Assembly (NCBI RefSeq): GCF_014251635.1
Contig: NZ_CP059194.1
Location: forward strand, 124,001-188,000
DNA: 64,000 nucleotides
Direction: 5' to 3'
From: Blattabacterium cuenoti
GTDB lineage: Bacteria > Bacteroidota > Bacteroidia > Flavobacteriales > Blattabacteriaceae
Below, in pieces: positions 36,576 to 46,200 of the stretch. The notes under the pieces were generated by a model that was not told where the DNA came from, searched no databases, and saw only the letters and a program-made list of their open reading frames with translations. Within the stretch, counting starts at the first letter, position 1, and each line of letters opens with the position of its first letter. The position numbers and the translations under genes were made by a program.

Positions 36576-37927
36576 AATTATGTTATGTATTAAATATTAG
36601 TAAAATTATATATAAATGTAAATAGCTTTTTTATATAATATAAAATGATAAAAAAACCAATTATTTTAGTCACAAATGATGATGGCATTATAGCTCCAGG
36701 GATTAGAGCTCTTGTTCATTCTATGAATCTTTTAGGAGATGTGTATGTAGTGGCTCCAAATAAACCTCAGTCTGGAGTAGGACATGCAATAACAATGAAT
36801 ACAATATTATATTGTGATTCGGTAAAGATAGATAATGGAAATCAAAAAGAATGGGAATGTTCTGGAACTCCAGTCGATTGTGTTAAATTAGCAATTAATG
36901 ACCTTCTTCCAAGGAAACCTGATATTTGTGTATCAGGAATTAATCATGGATCAAACTCTTCTGTAAATATTATGTATTCTGGGACTGTATCTGCTGTGAT
37001 TGAGGCAAGTATAGAGGGAATTCCATCTGTAGGATTTTCTCTTTTAGATTTTGATTGGAATGCTGATTTTGAACCATCTAAAAAATATGTATCTCAAATT
37101 GTAAAAAAAATTCTTTATAATCCTATTCCGGAAAAAAAAATTACTTTGAATGTAAATATTCCTAAATTAAAAAAAGAAGAAATCAAAGGAATTAAAATAT
37201 GTAGACAAGCAGAGTCTAAATGGAGAGAAAGTTTTGATAAACGTTCCAATCCTAAAGGAAGAACTTATTATTGGTTAGTAGGAGATTTTGTTAATTTGGA
37301 TGAAAAGGCAGATACAGATGAATGGGCATTAAAGAATGGATATGTATCTATTGTTCCTATTCAATTTGATTTAACAAATTATACTATATTAAATCTTTTA
37401 AAAGATTGGAATTTTATTGTATTATTTGTTTTTTTCCGGATATATAGTTTGTTCTGAATTTGAATATTAAAACGTATTATAATTGTGTCATCTTTTTTAG
37501 AGGGATCTTTAAATCCCAAAAAAATCCAAGATTTTATTGGACAACATGATATATTGAACAACCTAAAAATTTTTATTCAAGCTGCTAAAAAAAGAAAAGA
37601 AGCTTTAGATCATATTTTATTTCATGGACCTCCAGGATTGGGAAAAACCACGCTAGCACATATTGTGGCTAATGAATTATGTGTAAATATTACTATTACT
37701 TCAGGATCTGTTTTAGATAAGCCTGGAGATTTAGCTGGGTTGTTGATTCATTTAAAAATAAACGATGTAATTTTTATTGATGAAATTCATCGTCTTTCTC
37801 CGATAGTTGAGGAATATTTGTATTCAGCTATGGAAAATTATAAAATAGATATTATCATCGATTCTGGATCGAATGCTAGATCACTACAAATCGATTTGTC
37901 TCCTTTCACTTTAATAGGAGCCACTAC
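35927..37927. repeat. Tandem duplication unit, left copy (2,001 bp)
   Basis: This segment recurs exactly as 37928-39928. It contains five of the six minisatellite units, the 5' part of prc, all of surE and the first 443 bp of ruvB. The join at 37927/37928 puts ruvB sequence (CCACTAC) directly onto minisatellite sequence (TCATCATTT). No microhomology is evident: the bases flanking the two ends differ (G vs C before the unit end, A vs T after). Confidence 0.97.
36645..37457 (+). CDS. surE: 5'/3'-nucleotidase SurE, copy 1
   Basis: SurE dephosphorylates nucleoside 5'- and 3'-monophosphates. The 270-aa protein has the metal-binding ILVTNDDGI (the two Asp residues), APNKPQSGVGHAITM, CSGTPVDCVKLAI, and VSGINHGSNSSVNIMYSGTVSAVIEA. 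The C-terminal end (FIVLFVFFRIYSLF) is unusually hydrophobic for SurE. The copy at 38646 is identical over its full length. It is divergent from prc (69 bp) and 27 bp upstream of the truncated ruvB copy. Confidence 0.95.
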   Translation: MIKKPIILVTNDDGIIAPGIRALVHSMNLLGDVYVVAPNKPQSGVGHAITMNTILYCDSVKIDNGNQKEWECSGTPVDCVKLAINDLLPRKPDICVSGINHGSNSSVNIMYSGTVSAVIEASIEGIPSVGFSLLDFDWNADFEPSKKYVSQIVKKILYNPIPEKKITLNVNIPKLKKEEIKGIKICRQAESKWRESFDKRSNPKGRTYYWLVGDFVNLDEKADTDEWALKNGYVSIVPIQFDLTNYTILNLLKDWNFIVLFVFFRIYSLF

Positions 37928-38060
37928 TCATCATTTTTTGGTTTGTGGAAGTCATCATTTTTTGGTTTGTGGAAGTCATCATTTTTTGGTTTGTGGAAGT
38001 CATCATTTTTTGGTTTGTGGAAGTCATCATTTTTTGGTTTGTGGAAGTAATGATCTCTAA
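37485..38060 (+). pseudogene. ruvB: Truncated chimeric ruvB (N-terminal part plus minisatellite tail)
   Basis: Starting at GTG 37485, the first 147 residues are identical to RuvB (Walker [14 protein letters not shown], Walker [11 protein letters not shown]). At 37927 the frame runs into the prc minisatellite read on its other strand, adding five HHFLVCGS units and NDL before a stop: 191 residues in total. The sensor/arginine-finger region and the winged-helix DNA-binding domain are lost, so it cannot be a working RuvB helicase. The full gene lies at 39486. If translated, it could interfere with RuvB hexamers; that is speculation. Confidence 0.92.
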
Positions 38061-38576
38061 TAAAGTTAAATATTTTAAATATTTTCTCCATTTTTCAATC
38101 CATTCTTGTTTATTATTTGGATAAAAAGAATTTTGTTCTCTAAATATGTACATTTCTTTTTGATTGAAATCAAAAGATGTTTTTAATATTTTATAACATA
38201 TAGATTCCACTTCTTTTACTCTTAGTAAAAAACGTTTCATGATAATATTAAAAAAAGTAGGATCTCCATGAATCCAAAAATCGTCTATTTTTTCTTTATA
38301 TAAAGAAAGATCTTCCACATCTTTTTGTAGAAAAAAACGTTTTTGATTATCTAATTTTTCAAAAAATTTATGATATACTTTTTGTGAAAAATCATTATTT
38401 ATACAAATAGGATTTGTGTGTAAAAAGTAAAGTGTTTTATATATTGTTTTGAGTACTATACGGTATTTTTCCTGTTCTCCTTCTCCTAATGGGGAACAGA
38501 AACTTAATGAAAAAATGATAAAAAAACCAATTATTATGTACTTAATATCATTCAGTTTTTTTATTTTGAAGTTCAC
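37911..38576 (-). pseudogene. prc: Truncated prc copy (N-terminal 213 residues)
   Basis: The start (38576) and first part are identical to prc, including the signal segment and part of the N-terminal helical domain. After five TSTNQKMM units the frame crosses the duplication join into antisense ruvB and stops after SSGSY (221 aa). PDZ and protease domains are absent, so it has no catalytic activity. The upstream region is also duplicated, so it may still be transcribed. The intact gene is at 34347-36575. Confidence 0.9.
37930..38049. repeat. 24-bp minisatellite, 5 units, at the duplication join
   Basis: Five copies of the same 24-bp unit as at 35905-36048. They begin two bases after the end of duplicated ruvB sequence. 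The left end of the duplication therefore falls between units 1 and 2 of the original array. Confidence 0.96.
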
Positions 38577-38645
38577 AATTATGTTATGTATTAAATATTA
38601 GTAAAATTATATATAAATGTAAATAGCTTTTTTATATAATATAAA

Positions 38646-39458
38646 ATGATAAAAAAACCAATTATTTTAGTCACAAATGATGATGGCATTATAGCTCCAG
38701 GGATTAGAGCTCTTGTTCATTCTATGAATCTTTTAGGAGATGTGTATGTAGTGGCTCCAAATAAACCTCAGTCTGGAGTAGGACATGCAATAACAATGAA
38801 TACAATATTATATTGTGATTCGGTAAAGATAGATAATGGAAATCAAAAAGAATGGGAATGTTCTGGAACTCCAGTCGATTGTGTTAAATTAGCAATTAAT
38901 GACCTTCTTCCAAGGAAACCTGATATTTGTGTATCAGGAATTAATCATGGATCAAACTCTTCTGTAAATATTATGTATTCTGGGACTGTATCTGCTGTGA
39001 TTGAGGCAAGTATAGAGGGAATTCCATCTGTAGGATTTTCTCTTTTAGATTTTGATTGGAATGCTGATTTTGAACCATCTAAAAAATATGTATCTCAAAT
39101 TGTAAAAAAAATTCTTTATAATCCTATTCCGGAAAAAAAAATTACTTTGAATGTAAATATTCCTAAATTAAAAAAAGAAGAAATCAAAGGAATTAAAATA
39201 TGTAGACAAGCAGAGTCTAAATGGAGAGAAAGTTTTGATAAACGTTCCAATCCTAAAGGAAGAACTTATTATTGGTTAGTAGGAGATTTTGTTAATTTGG
39301 ATGAAAAGGCAGATACAGATGAATGGGCATTAAAGAATGGATATGTATCTATTGTTCCTATTCAATTTGATTTAACAAATTATACTATATTAAATCTTTT
39401 AAAAGATTGGAATTTTATTGTATTATTTGTTTTTTTCCGGATATATAGTTTGTTCTGA
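38646..39458 (+). CDS. surE: 5'/3'-nucleotidase SurE, copy 2
   Basis: Identical in protein sequence to the 270-aa copy at 36645 and embedded in the right copy of the tandem duplication with the same upstream region. All SurE metal- and phosphate-binding motifs are intact (TNDDGI, SGINHGSNSSVN). It is 27 bp upstream of the intact ruvB, so this copy sits in what is likely the ancestral surE-ruvB arrangement. Both copies should be functional unless the assembly is wrong. Confidence 0.93.
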   Translation: MIKKPIILVTNDDGIIAPGIRALVHSMNLLGDVYVVAPNKPQSGVGHAITMNTILYCDSVKIDNGNQKEWECSGTPVDCVKLAINDLLPRKPDICVSGINHGSNSSVNIMYSGTVSAVIEASIEGIPSVGFSLLDFDWNADFEPSKKYVSQIVKKILYNPIPEKKITLNVNIPKLKKEEIKGIKICRQAESKWRESFDKRSNPKGRTYYWLVGDFVNLDEKADTDEWALKNGYVSIVPIQFDLTNYTILNLLKDWNFIVLFVFFRIYSLF

Positions 39459-39485
39459 ATTTGAATATTAAAACGTATTATAATT

Positions 39486-40451
39486 GTGTCATCTTTTTTA
39501 GAGGGATCTTTAAATCCCAAAAAAATCCAAGATTTTATTGGACAACATGATATATTGAACAACCTAAAAATTTTTATTCAAGCTGCTAAAAAAAGAAAAG
39601 AAGCTTTAGATCATATTTTATTTCATGGACCTCCAGGATTGGGAAAAACCACGCTAGCACATATTGTGGCTAATGAATTATGTGTAAATATTACTATTAC
39701 TTCAGGATCTGTTTTAGATAAGCCTGGAGATTTAGCTGGGTTGTTGATTCATTTAAAAATAAACGATGTAATTTTTATTGATGAAATTCATCGTCTTTCT
39801 CCGATAGTTGAGGAATATTTGTATTCAGCTATGGAAAATTATAAAATAGATATTATCATCGATTCTGGATCGAATGCTAGATCACTACAAATCGATTTGT
39901 CTCCTTTCACTTTAATAGGAGCCACTACAAGATCAGGTTTGCTTACGGCACCTATGCGTTCTAGATTTGGAATTAATTTTCGTCTTAGTTATTATGAAAA
40001 AGAATTATTAAACGATATTGTAAATCGTAGTGCAAAATTGCTAAATATTCCAATAACGGAAGAAGCCTCTCATGAAATAGCGAATAGAAGTCGCGGAACT
40101 CCACGTATAGCCAATGCTTTATTACGTAGAATTCGTGATTTTGCGGAAGTAAAAGGAAATGGAACCATTGATATTAACATATGTAATTTAGGATTACAAG
40201 CCCTTAATGTAGACAAACATGGATTAGATGAAATGGATAATAGAATTCTTTCATATATCATAGATTATTTTAAAGGAGGACCTGTTGGGATCAATACTAT
40301 AGCAACAGCTGTTAGCGAAAATTCAGATACCATAGAAGAAGTTTATGAACCTTTTCTAATTCAGGAAGGATACTTAATTAGAACACCTAGAGGAAGAAAG
40401 GTTACAAAATTAGCTTATCAACATATAAAAAAAAATTTTAAAAAAAAATAG
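39486..40451 (+). CDS. ruvB: Holliday junction branch migration helicase RuvB
   Basis: RuvB is the AAA+ motor that, with RuvA, drives branch migration. The 321-aa protein begins at GTG 39486. It shows the P-loop [13 protein letters not shown], Walker [31 protein letters not shown] (sensor/arginine finger) and the C-terminal winged helix (PVGINTIATAVSENSDTIEEVYEPFLIQEGYLIRTPRGR). It lacks some N-terminal residues of the E. coli protein but keeps all catalytic elements. The first 443 bp are also present as the truncated copy at 37485. Confidence 0.96.
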   Translation: MSSFLEGSLNPKKIQDFIGQHDILNNLKIFIQAAKKRKEALDHILFHGPPGLGKTTLAHIVANELCVNITITSGSVLDKPGDLAGLLIHLKINDVIFIDEIHRLSPIVEEYLYSAMENYKIDIIIDSGSNARSLQIDLSPFTLIGATTRSGLLTAPMRSRFGINFRLSYYEKELLNDIVNRSAKLLNIPITEEASHEIANRSRGTPRIANALLRRIRDFAEVKGNGTIDINICNLGLQALNVDKHGLDEMDNRILSYIIDYFKGGPVGINTIATAVSENSDTIEEVYEPFLIQEGYLIRTPRGRKVTKLAYQHIKKNFKKK

Positions 40452-40469
40452 ATTATATGTTCATAAGAA

Positions 40470-40477
40470 TTAACTTT
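40470..40477 (+). promoter_or_regulatory. Candidate -7 box for the purine cluster
   Basis: TAACTTTG matches TAnnTTTG and lies 32 bp before the purA ATG. No clear upstream TTG box. It is positioned to drive the purA-to-guaA run. Confidence 0.33.
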
Positions 40478-40508
40478 GTCAAAAGAATCAACATTAAAAT
40501 GAAAAATC

Positions 40509-41804
40509 ATGCCTTCAAATGTTATTGTGGGTCTCCAATGGGGTGACGAGGGAAAAGGAAAAATTACAGACTTACTTGCTAAAAATTCGGATTATGTAAT
40601 CCGTTATCAAGGAGGAAATAATTCGGGTCATTCTATTCATATTAAAAATAGTTATTTTGTTCTTCATTTAGTTCCTTCTGGAGTTATTTATTCTGGAGTT
40701 AAGTGTATTGTTGGGCCTGGAGTAGTCATTGATCCTAAATCTTTTATACAAGAAATACAAAATTTAGAATCAATGGGGATAAATACATCTAAAGTCTTTT
40801 TAGCAAAAAGAGCCCACATCACTATGCCTTATCATTGTTTGTTAGATCAATATCAAGAAGAAGCTTTAGGAGACAAGTCAATTGGTACGACTCACAAAGG
40901 AATTGGACCCACTTATGTGGATAAAATCAATAGAACAGGGATTCGTGTTTTAGATTTATTAAATTTAGAAGTTTTTCATAAAAAATTAAAATACCACATC
41001 GATCTTAAAAACAAAATTTTTACAAAAATTTTTCAAAAAAAACCACTTTTTTTTCAATCTATTTATGAAGAATATATAGAATATGCAAAAATTCTTTCTG
41101 ATCGGGTAGTAGATGCTGTTTATGAAATTCATGAGGCTTTTCATCACAAAAAGAAGATTCTATTTGAAGGAGCTCAAGCTATGCTATTGGATATAAATTA
41201 TGGAACATATCCATATGTGACAACTTCTTCTACTTCTACAGGAGGCGTCTGTACAGGAGTTGGAATTCCTCCTAACTTTTTAAAAAATTTTATAGGAATA
41301 ACAAAAGCATATTGTACTCGTGTAGGATTTGGTCCTTTTCCTACAGAGATAGGAAGTGAAATGAATGATGTGATACGTAAAAAAGGAAATGAATATGGAG
41401 CGACGACAAAACGGCCAAGACGATGCGGGTGGTTAGATTTGATCGCTCTGAAATATTCTTGTATGATTAATGGGGTCAATTATTTAGTTCTTACAAAATT
41501 AGATGTTTTAAGTGAATTGGAAATTATTAAAATATGTGTAAAATATAAATGTAATGATAAAATAATTCAATATTTTCCAGCAAATATAAAACAAGAAGTA
41601 AAAGGGATTTATGTAGACTTACCTGGATGGAAACAAGACATATCTCATATTCATGAATACGAAGATTTACCAAAAAATTGTAAAAAATATATTAAATTTA
41701 TTGAAGTTTATCTAAATTTAGAAATTTTATTAATTTCTGTCGGTTCTGAAAGGAACCAGAATATCATTAAAAACAAGTCTTTATTTTTTAAAATTTTTAC
41801 TTAA
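40509..41804 (+). CDS. purA: Adenylosuccinate synthetase
   Basis: PurA joins IMP and aspartate using GTP, the first step of the AMP branch. The 431-aa protein has the N-terminal VIVGLQWGDEGKGKITDLLA (P-loop and catalytic Asp), NNSGHSI (catalytic His), STSTGGVCTGVGIPP and a GTP-binding LTKLDVLSELE. Length fits. It is the first of eleven same-strand purine genes and is 13 bp upstream of purB, which acts twice: in the AMP branch and in IMP synthesis. Confidence 0.97.
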   Translation: MPSNVIVGLQWGDEGKGKITDLLAKNSDYVIRYQGGNNSGHSIHIKNSYFVLHLVPSGVIYSGVKCIVGPGVVIDPKSFIQEIQNLESMGINTSKVFLAKRAHITMPYHCLLDQYQEEALGDKSIGTTHKGIGPTYVDKINRTGIRVLDLLNLEVFHKKLKYHIDLKNKIFTKIFQKKPLFFQSIYEEYIEYAKILSDRVVDAVYEIHEAFHHKKKILFEGAQAMLLDINYGTYPYVTTSSTSTGGVCTGVGIPPNFLKNFIGITKAYCTRVGFGPFPTEIGSEMNDVIRKKGNEYGATTKRPRRCGWLDLIALKYSCMINGVNYLVLTKLDVLSELEIIKICVKYKCNDKIIQYFPANIKQEVKGIYVDLPGWKQDISHIHEYEDLPKNCKKYIKFIEVYLNLEILLISVGSERNQNIIKNKSLFFKIFT

Positions 41805-41817
41805 GAAAATATTTTTT

Positions 41818-43257
41818 GTGTGTAAAGAATATAAAAATCCTTTAATAGAACGATATAGTAGTAAAGAAATGTTATATAATTTTTCTCCAAAAAAAAAGTT
41901 TCTTACTTGGAGAAAATTATGGTTATATTTAGCAGAAATTCAAAAAGAATTAGGATTAAACATTAGTAATGAACAAATCCTTGACTTAAAAAATCATTTA
42001 CATGACATTGATTGGGATAGAGTTTTTTTCTATGAAAAAAAATTTCGCCATGATGTTATGGCTCATTTATATGCTTTTGGAGAAAAAGCGACTATAGCTA
42101 GACCTATAATTCATTTGGGTGTCACAAGTGCGTTTTTAGGAGACAATACGGATATTATTTTAATTCGTGATGGATTAGAGATATTATTAAAAAAATTAAT
42201 TAATGTAATTTTTCGTCTTAGGAATTTTACTTTAGAATATCATAATATACCTACTTTAGCTTTTACTCATTATCAGGCAGCTCAATTAACAACTGTAGGA
42301 AAACGTTCTGCTTTATGGTTACAAAGTTTACTTCTAGATTTAGAAGAATTAGAATTTAGATTAAAAAATATTCATTTTAGAGGAGTTAAAGGAACTGTAG
42401 GTTCAGCAGATACTTTTAAAGAATTATTTAATGGAAATTTACAAAAAGTAAAAGATTTAGAAAAAAAATTATCTAGTAAATTCAGATTTAAAAATGTTTT
42501 TCCTATAACAGGACAAACTTACGATAGAAAAGTCGATGCTCAAATATTAAATTTATTATCCAATATATCTCAATCTTCTCATAAATTTAGTAACGACTTA
42601 CGTTTATTACAAAATTTAAAAGAAATGGAAGAACCTTTTGAAAAAGAACAAATTGGATCTAGTGCTATGGCTTATAAACGGAATCCAATACGTAGTGAAC
42701 GTATAGCCTCTTTAGCTAAGTATGTTATTTCTTTATCTAATAGTTCAGCCTTAGTTGCGGCAACACAATGGTTGGAACGTACTTTAGACGATTCTGCAAA
42801 CCGAAGACTGGTTATAGGACAGTCCTTTTTATCTATAGATTCTATTTTAATGATTTGGAATAATATATTAGAAAATATAGTTGTATATCCTAAAATCATT
42901 GATAAACATATAAAAGAGGAGCTTCCTTTTTTAATGACTGAATATCTTATTATAAAATGTGTAAAAAAGGGAGCAGATAGGCAAGATATTCATGAAAGAA
43001 TACGAGTTCATTCTATGGAAACAAATGATAATATTAAATTAAAAGGAATGGAAAATGATTTTATTAAACGTATTTTACATGATAAAAAAATACCAATTGA
43101 TGAAAAAGAAATGAACCAAATTCTAAATCCTAAAAATTTTACAGGATTTTCTTCAGATCAAGCTTTAGAATTTATTGATAAAAAAGTGAATCCCATATTA
43201 AATCGTTTTCATCATCTAATTGAGTCTGATATATCTAATATGGATAGACAAATTTAA
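41818..43257 (+). CDS. purB: Adenylosuccinate lyase (eukaryotic ADSL-like type)
   Basis: PurB releases fumarate from SAICAR and adenylosuccinate. The 479-aa protein begins at GTG 41818, needed for the NPLIERYSSKEMLYNFSPKKKF start. Its sequence (TWRKLWLYLAEIQKELGL, RHDVMAHLYAFGE, RFRGVKGT-like IHFRGVKGTVGSADTF, GQTYDRKVD) resembles human ADSL much more than E. coli PurB. The catalytic signature GSSAMAYKRNPIRSERI is intact, with ANRR for substrate binding. It overlaps nothing and is 14 bp before purL. Confidence 0.95.
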   Translation: MCKEYKNPLIERYSSKEMLYNFSPKKKFLTWRKLWLYLAEIQKELGLNISNEQILDLKNHLHDIDWDRVFFYEKKFRHDVMAHLYAFGEKATIARPIIHLGVTSAFLGDNTDIILIRDGLEILLKKLINVIFRLRNFTLEYHNIPTLAFTHYQAAQLTTVGKRSALWLQSLLLDLEELEFRLKNIHFRGVKGTVGSADTFKELFNGNLQKVKDLEKKLSSKFRFKNVFPITGQTYDRKVDAQILNLLSNISQSSHKFSNDLRLLQNLKEMEEPFEKEQIGSSAMAYKRNPIRSERIASLAKYVISLSNSSALVAATQWLERTLDDSANRRLVIGQSFLSIDSILMIWNNILENIVVYPKIIDKHIKEELPFLMTEYLIIKCVKKGADRQDIHERIRVHSMETNDNIKLKGMENDFIKRILHDKKIPIDEKEMNQILNPKNFTGFSSDQALEFIDKKVNPILNRFHHLIESDISNMDRQI

Positions 43258-43271
43258 TACATGGATAAATA

Positions 43272-46200
43272 ATGAATTTCAGAATTTATATACAAAAAAA
43301 AAGTCCTTTTGATATCGATTCTAGAAAATTATACAATGAATTAAAAAATATGAATGTTTCATTGTCTAATATAATTATTTATTATATATATGATATATTT
43401 AATATAAATGAAAAACTTTTTTTAGAAAGCCTATCAAAGGTTTTTGTAGATCCTGTAACAGATATTTTGCATAAAAAGATACATTTGAATACTTCATATA
43501 TAGAATATTTTCCAGAAAAATATGATGATAGAGCCCATGCAGCTATGCAATGTATAAAAATTATAGATCCCAAATCTTCTACTAGAGTTTCCGTAAAAAC
43601 AGGACAATTAATTGAATTAATTGGTATGAAAAAAAAACAGGATTTTTATAAAATAAAAAAATATTACATTAATTCATGTTTAAATGCACAAAACGAAAAA
43701 AATGCTCCCGAAATCATAGACAATTTTATTAATTTTTCTGTTGAAAAAATAAGAAAAATCCATAGTAAATGGAATCTTTCTATGGAAGTTAATGATTTAC
43801 TATTTATACAGAAATATTTCTCTCAAGAGAAGCGAAATCCAACACAAGAAGAATTACGTATATTTGATGTTTATTGGTCTGATCATTGTCGTCATACAAC
43901 ATTTTTTACCACATTGATAGATATATCTTTTGATGGATCATTAAAAAAAACATATCAAAGTATTTTTAGAAAATATTTAAAGGATAGAGATTTAATAGGA
44001 AGATCAAAATATCCTATAAATCTTATGGATTTATCTAATCTTCCTGCTAAAATTCTTTATAAAAAGGGTAAATTAAAAAATTATGTTTTATCAGATGAAC
44101 ATAATGCGTGTATGATAATGATAGATGTAGATTTCACTGAAAAAAAAGAAAAATGGTATCTATTATTTAAAAATGAAACTCATAATCATCCTACTGAAAT
44201 CGATCCTTTTGGAGGGGCTTCCACTTGTGTAGGAGGAGCTATTCGTGATCCTTTATCTGGTAGAGCTTTTGTTTATCAAGGCCTAAGGTTGAGTGGGGCT
44301 GCTGATCCTATCAATTCAAAAACTATAAATGGAAAATTACCACAACATAAAATTTGTTGTGAATCAGCTCGTGGTTATAGTTCTTATGGAAATCAAGTAG
44401 GATTAGCAACAACTCATGTGCATGAAATTTATCATGAAGGATATAGAGCAAAAAGAATGGAAGTTGGAATGGTTATTGGCGCAGTTCCTATTGATTTTAT
44501 CAAACAGGATAAACCAAGAAAAGGAGATGTTATTTTGTTAATTGGAGGCTTGACAGGAAAAGAAGGAATTGGAGGAGCTACAAATTCTTCTCAAGAACAT
44601 AGTTCTGATTTTAAAAATCATGACCAACAAAAAGGAAATCCAATAATAGAAAGAAAAATTCAAAGATTTTTTAGAAAAAAAAAAGTTATTTCTTTAATAA
44701 AAAAATGCAATGATTTTGGAGCAGGGGGAGCCGCTGTTGCTGTAGGTGAATTAAGCGATAGTTTAGTGCTATATTTAGATAAGATACCGGTAAAAAATGA
44801 AAAAAAAATAGAATCTATAGAAATTGCGCTTTCTGAATCTCAAGAACGTATGGCAGTAATATTAGATCCTAAAAATGTGAAAAAATTTATTCATTTTTCT
44901 CGTGAAGAAAATATCATGTCTGTGCCTATCGGGAAAATCACTGACAATAAACGTATCATTTTTTATTATAAAAAAAAGGAAATTTTTAATGTAAAAAGTT
45001 CTTTTTTGAATACAAAAGGATCTCATAAAGAAAAAGCTGTTCGTGTGAATTCCCCTATTTCAGTTTCCCCTTTTAATAAATCAAAAAAAATTCCTTTTAG
45101 TAAGGAAAAATTTTTAAATACTCTTTCTGAATTAAATATAGCTTCTCAAAAAAGTTTAGTGGAGATGTTTGATAGTACTGTAGGTGCGACTACAGTTTTA
45201 ATGCCTTTTGGAGGAAAATATCAGATGACCCCATCTGAAGGAAGTGTACAAAAAATTCCTGTTTTAAGAGGAAATACAAATACAGTAAGTTTAGCTTCTT
45301 GGGGTTTTCATCCTGAAGTTTCTACTTGGAGCCCTTTTCATGGAGGTGCTTATGCAATTGTAGAATGTATTTCAAAAATTGTTTCTATGGGGGGTGATTA
45401 CAGAAATACTTATTTTAGTTTTCAAGAATATTATCAAAAATTGGGAAATGACCCAGAAAATTGGGGGAAACCTTTTTCTGCTTTATTAGGGGCTTATCAT
45501 GCTCAGATGTCATTGAAACTAGCTTCTATAGGGGGAAAAGATTCTATGTCTGGTACGTACAAAAATTTACATGTTCCACCAACATTTATCGCCTTTGGTG
45601 TAGCTACAGGTTTATGTTTTCATATTATATCTCCTGAATTTAAAAAAGCAGGAAATAAAATTTATTTGTATTATCACAATTCATTAAAGAATGAAATGCC
45701 AGATTTTGATTCTATAAAAAAAGCCTATGACCAGGTTCATGAAGGAATTTGTTCCGGGAAAATTGTTTCGGTTAAAACAGTTAAAGATGGAGGCATTTCT
45801 GTTGCTCTTGCCAATATGTCTTTTGGGAATCGTTTAGGAGCAGTCATTGATTATAAAGATCATTTGCTTGAAACGAACATAGGTTCCTTAATTATAGAAT
45901 CTTCATCTTACATTCCATACAAAAATTTTATTCCAATAGGAGAAATTATTTCTCACGAGTATTTAAATTTTAATGGAATATCTATTGATATAGATGAATC
46001 TATAAAAAATTGGTTAAAAACTTTTTCTCCTATTTTCTCTTCTAATTTTTCTAATTCTAATAATACTAAAAAAATAAAAGTAGAAAAAATTAAACAAAAA
46101 GAAAAGTATAATTCTATCATATGGAAATGTAAATTTAAAAAAAAAGGGAAACCCCGTGTGTTTATTCCTATATTTCCTGGGACAAATAGTGAATTTGAAT

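Larger units (their letters stand above)
37928..39928. repeat. Tandem duplication unit, right copy (2,001 bp)
   Basis: An exact second copy of 35927-37927 at a constant offset of 2,001 bp. It supplies a second surE and the 5' part of the intact ruvB. No base differences were found where I compared the copies, and the encoded SurE, RuvB N-terminus and Prc N-terminus are identical. The duplication is therefore very recent, maintained by conversion, or an assembly artefact. Confidence 0.97.
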
